Source: an uncultured Eubacteriales bacterium (lineage in GTDB: Bacteria; Bacillota; Clostridia; Lachnospirales; CAG-274). Taken from it: 23,062 bases of DNA. The stretch covers positions 1 through 23,062 of the forward strand of contig CABUWB010000005.1 of assembly GCA_902495025.1 (NCBI GenBank), given 5' to 3'. The notes beneath the pieces were generated by a model. It was not told where the DNA came from. It did not search any database and saw nothing but the letters and a program-made list of their open reading frames with translations. Below, in pieces: positions 1 through 6,751 of this stretch. A program made the translations under genes and the position numbers. The number at the start of each line of letters is the position of its first letter. Within the stretch, counting starts at the first letter, position 1.

Positions 1-573
1 ATGGAATTCAGGGAGCTTGCATTAGACAGCAGGGGGCATGGTGAGTCGGGCTTTGGTCATGGCACGCTTAACCTTGCAACCATGGCACTTGATGTTGAAA
101 ACGTGCTAGAAAGCCTTAAAATTGATAAGGTCAATGTGCTGGGCTTTTCTGACGGCGCAAATATTGCTATGCTGCTTGCCATTAAAAGACCCGAGCTTGT
201 GTCAAAGCTGATACTTGTTGGCGGTAATTTAAAGCCCAGCGGTATGCAGTTTGGCACTTTTCTTGCTGTTGAGGCGGCATATTATATGACTAAGGTGGCA
301 GGTATTTTTGATAACCGTTTAAGGCTGGAGCATGAGTTTTATTTTCTTATGGCAAAGGAGCCTGACATAACACCTGCAATGCTTAAACGCATTAGTGCCA
401 AAACACTTGTTATTGCAGGTACTAAGGATATGATTAAGCCAAGCCATACCAGACTTATTGCCGACAGCATAAAGGGCGCAAGGCTTGAAATGCCCGAGGG
501 TGACCACTTTATTATATATCGAACCCCCGAGGTTATTAATAAGCTGGCAGGGGATTTTTTGAGGGAGAAATAA
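1..573 (+). CDS. Alpha/beta hydrolase, 5'-truncated by window edge
   Basis: C-terminal 190 residues of an alpha/beta-hydrolase-fold protein. Visible landmarks are the DSRGHGES loop after strand 4 (residues 9-16 of this fragment), the nucleophile elbow GFSDG with Ser50, the acid in GTKD (Asp143) and the catalytic His169 in GDHF, so the Ser-Asp-His triad is complete. The region between Ser50 and Asp143 would be the cap that sets substrate choice; it does not tell me the substrate. Family members normally have about 35-60 residues (strands 1-3 and the oxyanion HG motif) before the DSRGHG loop, so the ATG at base 1 is almost certainly internal and the gene starts outside the window. Probably a cytoplasmic esterase/lipase-like enzyme; no signal peptide can be judged. 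No convincing terminator follows. Confidence 0.85.
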   Translation: MEFRELALDSRGHGESGFGHGTLNLATMALDVENVLESLKIDKVNVLGFSDGANIAMLLAIKRPELVSKLILVGGNLKPSGMQFGTFLAVEAAYYMTKVAGIFDNRLRLEHEFYFLMAKEPDITPAMLKRISAKTLVIAGTKDMIKPSHTRLIADSIKGARLEMPEGDHFIIYRTPEVINKLAGDFLREK

Positions 574-650
574 TAATAAATTTTGCCTTTTGACTAATTT
601 TGAGTTATTATTTTGTGCATTACTCACAATAATAAAAAATATTCGTTTGA

Positions 651-683
651 TTGATTGTAAAAGATGATGTGCTGTGGTATAAT
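651..683 (+). promoter_or_regulatory. Probable SigA promoter of the degV-family gene
   Basis: TTGTAA (655-660), a 17-bp spacer and a perfect TATAAT (678-683) preceded by TGG, an extended -10. It would give a leader of about 130 nt before the TTG start at 821; no clear structure was seen in that leader. The rest of the 574-820 gap is A/T-rich and holds no gene I can support. Confidence 0.6.
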
Positions 684-820
684 TAAACAGAAAATTTTAG
701 GAAAAGGTTATAAAACACTAAAGAGACGTCGGTTTGATACAGATAAATTGTCTGAATTAAAGTTACTTTGCTGCATTACGCTGACATTTCCGCAGGTTAT
801 AATCATAGGGGGTTTATAAA

Positions 821-1663
821 TTGTCGGATTTTGCAATTTTTAACGATTCAGCTGCCGACTTATCGGAAAGCTACGTTAAGATTAATGATATTACGGTTAT
901 TCCGTACTACATTACTTTTGGAGGATTAAATTATTTTAGGGAAAATGTGGATTTAACACATGATGAGTTTTATTCACAAATAAGCAGGGGTATTATTCCG
1001 CAAACTACCTCACCATCTGTAAAGGACTATTTTGATGCATTTAAAACGGCTGTTGACCAGGGCAAAAAGGTTATCTGTTTCTGCCTTTCGTCTAAGCTCG
1101 CCAGCTCGTATAAGAATGCGTGTTTAGCGGCTAATGAGTTTAATAAATGGGACAGGGTAGTGTATGTTATTGACTCGTGGCTTGCAAGTGCTGCACAGGG
1201 CCTGCTTGTAAACGAGGCTGTACACATGAAGTACAACGGGCTTGAAATTGAGGAGGTTGTGCGTAAATCGGAGGAAATTAAAAAAACAGGCGAGATTATG
1301 TTTGTTATTGATGACCTTACTTACCTTGAAAAGGGCGGCAGAATTGGCAAGGCTGACGCTTTTCTGGGCACTCTTTTAAATATTAAGCCTGTTATTATGC
1401 TGAAGTTTGGCGAGCTTTTGCCGCTTGCAAAAGTTGTGGGCAGAAAAAATGCGGTTGCCAAGGTTAAAAAGCGTGCCGCATCCAATATGCTTAAATATGG
1501 CAATTATTCAAGCACAATACTTAATTTTAAGGAAATTGGAGATGTTGACGGCTTTGCACAGGGTATACACATGACTATGTCGCCGTTTTCAATAGGCTCG
1601 ACAATAGGCTCACACGTAGGTACTACGGCTGCAGGTATTGCATATATTAAGCGATATGATTAA
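821..1663 (+). CDS. DegV family protein (FakB-type fatty acid binding)
   Basis: 280-residue DegV protein. DegV/FakB proteins bind a fatty acid in a cleft between two domains and in several Firmicutes present it to the FakA kinase. Seen here: the N-terminal DSAADL (residues 9-14), the TTSPS motif near residue 65 matching the family T-S-Q-P-S loop, SSKLASSY near residue 90, the signature LTYLEKGGRIG near residue 167, and the C-terminal IGSTIGSHVG, a variant of the family's IGP-IG-H-GPG. Length is normal. The start is a TTG with AGGGGG 8 nt upstream; no in-frame ATG fits better. It has its own promoter and an intrinsic terminator, so it looks monocistronic. No fakA kinase gene is nearby, which is common because genomes carry several degV paralogues. 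The actual ligand is unknown. Confidence 0.93.
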   Translation: MSDFAIFNDSAADLSESYVKINDITVIPYYITFGGLNYFRENVDLTHDEFYSQISRGIIPQTTSPSVKDYFDAFKTAVDQGKKVICFCLSSKLASSYKNACLAANEFNKWDRVVYVIDSWLASAAQGLLVNEAVHMKYNGLEIEEVVRKSEEIKKTGEIMFVIDDLTYLEKGGRIGKADAFLGTLLNIKPVIMLKFGELLPLAKVVGRKNAVAKVKKRAASNMLKYGNYSSTILNFKEIGDVDGFAQGIHMTMSPFSIGSTIGSHVGTTAAGIAYIKRYD

Positions 1664-1664
1664 T

Positions 1665-1700
1665 AGCGGTGGGGAATTAGCTTGTTCCCCGCTGTTTTTT
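1665..1700 (+). terminator. Rho-independent terminator after the degV-family gene
   Basis: GGGGAA (1671-1676) pairs with TTCCCC (1685-1690), extended by AGC/GCT with a 3-nt bulge, followed by six Ts (1695-1700). It overlaps the last codons of the convergent minus-strand gene, whose stop codon (1677-1679) lies in the loop. Confidence 0.8.
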
Positions 1701-2129
1701 ATATTCAATGCAATCTCTGTTGGTCTGCAGTCCTTCTATTGCGTATACGGGGGATTGCAGGTATGATAAAGCTATGTCTTTTGTACGCTCATCTAAAAGC
1801 ATATTCTTAAGCACACAAAATGCCTTTTCGTATTGATATGAGGTTTCCAGTACAAATACATAGCTGTCGTATAATTCGGCATCACAGGCATTTCTGTCAA
1901 TCAATGCTTCAAAATATTTTATTGACATATCCGCAAAAGCCGTATCTGCAAATTTTGAAATAATAAACATTTTCATACAGCTGAGTGCCGCAGCTTTAAG
2001 CTCAGTATTATCTGACTTTTCTGCTGTTTTCTCCGATACGGTATCTATGATGTGTCTGAATATTTCCTCTGCCTTTGCATTGTCGGTTGAATTTTCGGCT
2101 TTTTGATAAAGACAAATTAAAGAGTTCAT
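1677..2129 (-). CDS. Hypothetical helical protein
   Basis: 150-residue protein that I do not recognise. It is predicted almost entirely helical, with recurring Ala/Leu/Tyr spacing (for example YQKAENSTDNAKAEEIF near the start) that recalls TPR-like repeats, but no clear 34-residue period. No signal peptide or membrane segment is seen, so probably cytoplasmic. The start chosen is the ATG at 2129 (MNSLICLYQ), which has AAAGGGG 7 nt upstream; the open frame continues 13 codons further to an ATG at 2168 without a comparable site. It is read in the same direction as the secreted protein at 2228-3928, with a 98-bp gap that contains a strong hairpin and a weak promoter, so it may be a separate unit. 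Reality as a gene is supported by the good ribosome binding site and length; function is unknown. Confidence 0.7.
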   Translation of the reverse strand: MNSLICLYQKAENSTDNAKAEEIFRHIIDTVSEKTAEKSDNTELKAAALSCMKMFIISKFADTAFADMSIKYFEALIDRNACDAELYDSYVFVLETSYQYEKAFCVLKNMLLDERTKDIALSYLQSPVYAIEGLQTNRDCIEYKKQRGTS

Positions 2130-2168
2130 TCTTCTTCCCCTTTCGTATTTCGCATTGCTGCTGTTCAT

Positions 2169-2196
2169 AATATAAAACCGTAATTTGTATACGCAA
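2169..2196 (-). promoter_or_regulatory. Possible promoter of the minus-strand hypothetical gene
   Basis: On the minus strand TTGCGT (2196-2191), 16-bp spacer, TATATT (2174-2169). Only a moderate match to SigA consensus, but positioned about 40 bp before the start at 2129 and directly after the hairpin at 2196-2221. Confidence 0.35.
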
Positions 2197-2221
2197 AGCG
2201 GAGGGTAAATTCCCTCCGCTT
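2196..2221 (-). terminator. Strong hairpin after the secreted-protein gene, likely terminator
   Basis: Perfect 10-bp stem AAGCGGAGGG/CCCTCCGCTT with a 6-nt loop, 7 bp after the stop of the 2228-3928 gene. Read on the minus strand it is followed by only a short T stretch (TTTGCG), so termination may be partial. On the plus strand the tail TATTT is also weak. Confidence 0.55.
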
Positions 2222-2227
2222 ATTTAA

Positions 2228-3928
2228 TCAAATCCCCTCAAGGTCAATTCTATATTCAATTATACCTGCGGCATAAGGAGCAATTTCATACTGCTGTACA
2301 ACAAACACAAGCTGTGCGCCCTCGATATAGAAATCATCGTCGGTAAAGGCAAAGGTTTCCTCATCGTAGAAAGGATAAGCCTCGGGGTCGGCTGCAGCCA
2401 TTTCCCTTATGCCTGCCTTGCCCTTATTCAGTGCGTCCTCAACAAAATCCTCAGCCTTCATTCTTTCGCCCGTCTGCATATTATAGGTAACGCCGCCTGC
2501 GGCTGTATTAGGGTGAGCGCCGCCAAGGAAGGTTAACTCGGTTACGTATGCGGACATAACTGCCTCGTCAAGGTTTGTTATATTATATTCAATATCACAG
2601 CCCCAGTCAGCTGCAAAGGTGCCGTCAACATTAACGGTTATGCCTGTCGGTGGGATGTCGTCCTCCAGCATGAGCTTGATATTTTCCTCAAACTCTGCGG
2701 AATCTGCACCGTAGGTTTCCTCACAGCGCTTAACACGTGCCTTTGCGTCCTGTTCAAGCGCATTGTTTATTGCCGTAACTGCGGCGCTGCTGCCCTCTAA
2801 AACAGGGTATTTAGCCGTAATTGTAAGCAGTGTATTGCCATTGCTGGTAATTTTGGTGGCAATATTTTTATAGCTGTAGCCTGTGCTGTGGTAGCTGTCG
2901 TCCTCCGTAACCCTGTACTGTATAACGCCCTCGCTGAAAGGTGCAAGCTCATAAGGCGGTATTACATATACAATGGCGCCGTCATAGTAAAAGCTGTTTT
3001 CATCAGGCTCGTTATAATTTGCAAATTCATTTCCGTAGGTTTTTACATAGCTTTGAGAAAGCGTCTTGATGCCGTCCAGTGCCTTTTCATAAGAGCCTGG
3101 TACAATCTGCTCTGCGGAAACAAGCGTGCCGTTGTCCCTGTCTACGGTAAGACCGCCTACTGCAATATTATCGTGTGCACCGCCCGTATAAATATTGTCC
3201 TGTCTGTACATGGATACAAATTCGGGGCTGTCGTACTTAACCTCATAATTAATCTGCACATACCAGCTTGAGCTGCCCGAGTCAATCTGCTTAAAAAAGC
3301 TCTCGGCACTTTCCTTATAGGCATTTTTATAGCCCTCTGCGGTGGCTGTTGCCTCGTCAAGTATTCTTGCATTTGCGGCAGGTGCATTGTCAAATACGGG
3401 ATATTTTACGGTGATAGGCATAATAACCTTATCGCCGCTTGTAATATCGGCATTGAGTGTATACATGCTGTAGCCGTCATATCTTTCTGCTGTGGCAGAG
3501 CTGACAGTTACCGTTCTTGTGTCGTTATCCCAGTCAACCTGTGCGCCAAGTCCCTCGGATATTGCACGTATAGGCACCATTGTACGTGAGCCTATAATTT
3601 TTGCAGGCACATCAAGCGTAACCTCGCCGTCGGTTGAGGCCATTTTATCCGAGCCTATAACAAGGCTTACCTCCTTGTCTGCAAGCGTGCAGGTAACTGT
3701 CTGGGAGGCATTATCCCACTCAACTGCTGCCCCCATCTTTTCAAGCACTGCACGAAACGGCACAAGCGTTCTGCCATTTTCAATAACAGGCGGCTGGTCC
3801 TCGCCGAATACGATTTTTTCACCGTTTACAACAATGGATACCTCGTCTGTGCTGTCTGCTGCAAGGGCTGTACCCTGCATACAAAGGGCAAGCAGTGCCG
3901 CATATAACAGTACACTTTGTTTCTTCAT
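2228..3928 (-). CDS. Secreted protein: copper amine oxidase N-like domain plus two DUF4163/DUF3298-type modules
   Basis: 566-residue exported protein. Residues 1-24 form a typical signal peptide (MKK, hydrophobic core, ALA-A cleavage region) with no lipobox. Residues about 33-145 carry two copies of the copper-amine-oxidase-N-like motif (GRTLVPFRAV...WDN and SRTMVPIRAI...WDN), a small cell-wall/extracellular domain common in Clostridia; it has no oxidase activity by itself. Then follow two similar modules: GGAHDN near residue 249 with YELAPFSEGVIQYR, and GGAHPN near residue 469 with YEIAPYAAGIIEYR. These resemble the DUF4163-DUF3298 pair known from the extracellular part of RsiV and from PdaC, where it can bind lysozyme or peptidoglycan; that role is an inference here. 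Start: a GTG at 3937 lies only 1 nt from AAGGAG, whereas the ATG at 3928 has 10 nt spacing and opens directly into the signal peptide, so 3928 is preferred. A good promoter precedes it. Confidence 0.85.
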   Translation of the reverse strand: MKKQSVLLYAALLALCMQGTALAADSTDEVSIVVNGEKIVFGEDQPPVIENGRTLVPFRAVLEKMGAAVEWDNASQTVTCTLADKEVSLVIGSDKMASTDGEVTLDVPAKIIGSRTMVPIRAISEGLGAQVDWDNDTRTVTVSSATAERYDGYSMYTLNADITSGDKVIMPITVKYPVFDNAPAANARILDEATATAEGYKNAYKESAESFFKQIDSGSSSWYVQINYEVKYDSPEFVSMYRQDNIYTGGAHDNIAVGGLTVDRDNGTLVSAEQIVPGSYEKALDGIKTLSQSYVKTYGNEFANYNEPDENSFYYDGAIVYVIPPYELAPFSEGVIQYRVTEDDSYHSTGYSYKNIATKITSNGNTLLTITAKYPVLEGSSAAVTAINNALEQDAKARVKRCEETYGADSAEFEENIKLMLEDDIPPTGITVNVDGTFAADWGCDIEYNITNLDEAVMSAYVTELTFLGGAHPNTAAGGVTYNMQTGERMKAEDFVEDALNKGKAGIREMAAADPEAYPFYDEETFAFTDDDFYIEGAQLVFVVQQYEIAPYAAGIIEYRIDLEGI

Positions 3929-3962
3929 TACATTCACTCTCCTTACGTTTCATTATACTGTA

Positions 3963-3991
3963 ATTATACTACATTTGTCCTTAATATTCAA
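3963..3991 (-). promoter_or_regulatory. SigA-type promoter of the secreted-protein gene
   Basis: Minus strand: TTGAAT (3991-3986), exactly 17 bp, TATAAT (3968-3963). A second TATAAT-like element lies nearer the gene (about 3952-3957). The leader to the ATG at 3928 would be roughly 25-30 nt. Confidence 0.7.
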
Positions 3992-4008
3992 TTACGTTTT
4001 TTTGGTGG

Positions 4009-4037
4009 TTGACTAATGATTGCGGCAGTGGTATTAT
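4009..4037 (+). promoter_or_regulatory. SigA-type promoter of the comM/yifB-dprA-topA run
   Basis: TTGACT (4009-4014), 17 bp, TATTAT (4032-4037) with TGG before the -10 (extended -10). It lies back to back with the minus-strand promoter at 3963-3991; the two -35 boxes are only 17 bp apart, so a regulator bound between them could affect both. Confidence 0.7.
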
Positions 4038-4068
4038 TTAAGCAAAATGTTACCGAGGGGGTGAGAGC

Positions 4069-5598
4069 GTGCTGTCAAAGGTTATTTCTGCGGCGCTTAT
4101 GGGAATAAACGGATACAGGGTTGATGTTGAGGTGGATATAGGCAACGGTCTGCCGTCGTTTGATATTGTCGGTCTGCCCGACAATGCCGTTAAGGAGTCA
4201 AGGGACAGGGTAAGGACGGCAATTAAAAATTCGGGCTACGATTTTCCCGTTAAAAAAATTACGGTAAACCTTGCCCCTGCCAATACAAGGAAGGAAGGCC
4301 CAGCCTTTGACCTGCCCGTTGCGGCGGGTATACTTATATGTATGGGTATTATTAAGCGCAGCAGTGTTGAAAATACCATGATTATAGGTGAGCTTTCACT
4401 CGATGGAAGTATAAAAAGCGTGGACGGCGTGCTGCCTATGGTGTATTCCGCTAAGGAAAGCGGAGTTAAGCGCTGCTTTGTACCATTTGACAATGCACGT
4501 GAGGCGGCTATCGTGTCGGGCATTGAGGTTGTGGGCTTAAAAAGCCTTTATCAGCTTATAGAAATATGTGCAGGCAGGGCGGAAATGCAGCTTACGCAGG
4601 TTGATATTGACGAGCTTTTTGCCTCGGGTATAAAAAGTGAGTTGGACTTTGCCGATGTAAAGGGACAGGAGAGCGTTAAGCGTGCGCTTGAAATTGCGGC
4701 TGCCGGTATGCACAATATAATTATGGTAGGCCCTCCCGGCTCGGGTAAAACAATGATGGCTAAAAGAATATCCACCATTCTGCCTGACCTTACCGTAAAT
4801 GAAAGCATAGAAATTACCAAGATATATTCCGTTGCAGGGCTTTTGAGGGATAAGGAGGCGCTTATCACGCAAAGACCGTTCCGCTCGCCCCACCACACAA
4901 TATCCAACGTGGCAATGGTAGGCGGCGGCAGAGTACCAAAGCCGGGCGAGGTAAGCCTGTCGCACAACGGTGTACTCTTTCTTGATGAGCTGCCCGAGTT
5001 TTCAAGGGGTGTGCTGGAGGAGCTAAGACAGCCGCTTGAGGACGGAGAGGTTACCGTTTCAAGGGTGAACGGCACAATGACCTTCCCTGCAAGCCTTATG
5101 TTTGTTGCCTCAATGAATCCATGCCCCTGCGGCTACTACGGCTATTCGGATAAATGCCGCTGTACCAATACGCAGATTAACAAATATATGGGTAAGGTTT
5201 CAGGCCCTCTGCTTGACAGAATTGATGTGCAGATAGAGGCTGCCGCCGTAGATTATGAGGATATGCAGAGTACGCAGCCCTCTGAAAGCTCGGCGGAGAT
5301 TAAAAAGCGTGTTGCCTCTGCACACGAAATACAGAAGGCACGCTATAAAAATGAAGGGATTTATTTCAACTCGCAGCTTTCAGCCTCGCAGACCGAAAAA
5401 TACTGCCGTCTTGGCAGTGCCGAAAATCAGCTTATTAAAACCGCTTTTGACAGAATGGGCTTCAGTGCGAGGGCATACCACAAGCTGTTAAAGCTTGCAA
5501 GAACGATTGCCGACCTCGACGGTGCGGAAAATATAAATGTAAGACATATTGCGGAGGCTATTCAGCTAAGAAATCTGGACAGACGTCTGCTTTACTGA
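4069..5598 (+). CDS. YifB/ComM family Mg-chelatase-like AAA+ ATPase
   Basis: 509-residue YifB/ComM protein. In naturally transformable bacteria ComM is a hexameric helicase that drives branch migration during uptake and integration of DNA; in Clostridia the role is untested. Visible: an N-terminal ChlI-like domain (residues 1-170, SFDIVGLPD and NLAPANTRKEGPAFDLP), Walker A GPPGSGKT (221-228), Walker B with Asp306-Glu307 in FLDELPEF, the NPCPCGYYG cysteine-rich insert characteristic of the family, SGPLLDRID (arginine-finger region), and the C-terminal helical domain SARAYHKLLKLARTIADL. Full length. Start is GTG with a GAGGGG site 8 nt upstream. dprA follows after 12 nt, the usual comM-dprA pairing in Firmicutes and a hint of a shared recombination role. 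Confidence 0.95.
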   Translation: MLSKVISAALMGINGYRVDVEVDIGNGLPSFDIVGLPDNAVKESRDRVRTAIKNSGYDFPVKKITVNLAPANTRKEGPAFDLPVAAGILICMGIIKRSSVENTMIIGELSLDGSIKSVDGVLPMVYSAKESGVKRCFVPFDNAREAAIVSGIEVVGLKSLYQLIEICAGRAEMQLTQVDIDELFASGIKSELDFADVKGQESVKRALEIAAAGMHNIIMVGPPGSGKTMMAKRISTILPDLTVNESIEITKIYSVAGLLRDKEALITQRPFRSPHHTISNVAMVGGGRVPKPGEVSLSHNGVLFLDELPEFSRGVLEELRQPLEDGEVTVSRVNGTMTFPASLMFVASMNPCPCGYYGYSDKCRCTNTQINKYMGKVSGPLLDRIDVQIEAAAVDYEDMQSTQPSESSAEIKKRVASAHEIQKARYKNEGIYFNSQLSASQTEKYCRLGSAENQLIKTAFDRMGFSARAYHKLLKLARTIADLDGAENINVRHIAEAIQLRNLDRRLLY

Positions 5599-5610
5599 CA
5601 GGAGATTACC

Positions 5611-6702
5611 ATGCTTAACAGTGATAACGCCATGCTGTGGCTTGCATCAATTAAAAATATAACGCCAATGCGCAAGCATAAGCTGCTTGAAACATTTGGC
5701 TCGCCCGAGGAGCTTGCCCTGTCAAATGCGGATACGGTTGCAAAGCTCGGCTTTAGTGAGGATCTTGCACACGCTCTTTTTGCAGATGACCCCGAAAGGC
5801 TTGCAGCGCAGCTTTTGGGCGAGCTGTATAAAAAGGAGCTTGATTTCATAAGCTGTAACAGTGAAAAGTATCCGTCAAGGCTGAGGGAGATAAGTGATTA
5901 TCCGCTCGGGCTTTTTATATCTGGTACGTTGCCCGATATGCGGGAGCGCAGGGTGCTTGGTATGGTTGGCTCCAGACGGTGTACCTCTTACGGTGCCACA
6001 ACCACCTATCAGCTTGCAAAGGAGCTTGCACAAAAGGGAGCAGTTATTGTAAGCGGTATGGCGGACGGCATTGACTCAATGTCGCACAAGGGTGCGCTTG
6101 ACGCAGAGGGTGACACCATAGCGGTACTCGGCTGCGGTGCGGATATATGCTATCCCGCAGGCAACAGGGAGCTTATGGAGAGGATAAAGGAAAAAGGCTG
6201 CATAGTAAGTGAGCTGCCACCCTCCACAAGACCGAGCAAGTATACCTTCCCTGCAAGAAACAGGATAATCAGCGGACTTTCGGACGTTGTTGCGGTTATG
6301 GAGGCTGATGAAAAAAGCGGCACGCTTATCACAGTTGACCACGCAAATGAGCAGGGGCGTGATGTTATGGCGCTGCCCGGCAATATTACAAGCCGCCTCA
6401 GCAGAGGCACTAACAGGCTTATATCAGAGGGTGCGGAAATTATTACCTGCGCAGAGGATATTTGCAGGACTTTAAAGCTTAAAGAAAATGAAGAAAAATT
6501 AAAATTTTCGCAAAAAAATAATATTTCACTTGCGCCCGAGGAAAAATTAGTTTATGATTGTATTCATTCGGAGCCTGTTACGGCTGACGAAATTGTAATT
6601 AAGATAAACCAACCCATAAGGGACGTGCAGTATGCGCTTACGCTGCTGGAGCTTGAGGGACTTGTAATCAGGCTTTCGGGGCAGAAGTACATACGTGCTT
6701 AG
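5611..6702 (+). CDS. dprA: DNA processing protein DprA
   Basis: 363 residues, normal length. DprA binds incoming single-stranded DNA and loads RecA during transformation. The Rossmann-like core shows GSRRCTSYG (Gly120-Ser121-Arg122 onward), IVSGMADGIDSMSHKGAL, VLGCGADICYPAGNREL, FPARNRIISGLSD and LPGNITSRLSRGTNRLI, all family hallmarks. N-terminal residues 1-70 form a helical SAM/HhH-like region; residues about 305-363 form the winged-helix domain (LVYDCIHSEPVTADEI...LEGLVIRLSGQKYIR) found in many DprA proteins. ATG start with CAGGAG upstream. It sits 12 nt behind comM/yifB and 49 nt ahead of topA, a standard Firmicutes arrangement. Whether this organism is transformable cannot be told from this window; no competence pilus genes are present. 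Confidence 0.96.
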   Translation: MLNSDNAMLWLASIKNITPMRKHKLLETFGSPEELALSNADTVAKLGFSEDLAHALFADDPERLAAQLLGELYKKELDFISCNSEKYPSRLREISDYPLGLFISGTLPDMRERRVLGMVGSRRCTSYGATTTYQLAKELAQKGAVIVSGMADGIDSMSHKGALDAEGDTIAVLGCGADICYPAGNRELMERIKEKGCIVSELPPSTRPSKYTFPARNRIISGLSDVVAVMEADEKSGTLITVDHANEQGRDVMALPGNITSRLSRGTNRLISEGAEIITCAEDICRTLKLKENEEKLKFSQKNNISLAPEEKLVYDCIHSEPVTADEIVIKINQPIRDVQYALTLLELEGLVIRLSGQKYIRA

Positions 6703-6751
6703 GGAATACTATAATAAGGAAGAAAAGGAAACAGACAAGGGGGAGCATGAG

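Noticed and set aside
596..640. Hairpin TTATTATTTTGTG/CACAATAATAA as terminator of the hydrolase gene
   Set aside because: Almost pure A/T stem with a 2-base mismatch in length and no T-run after it.
682..696. CodY-like box overlapping the degV-family promoter
   Set aside because: Only 11 of 15 matches; the good half is CAGAAAATT and the other half does not fit.
4551..5075. Minus-strand open frames opposite yifB/comM
   Set aside because: Antisense to a conserved full-length gene with Walker A and B motifs; protein composition is unlike a real family.
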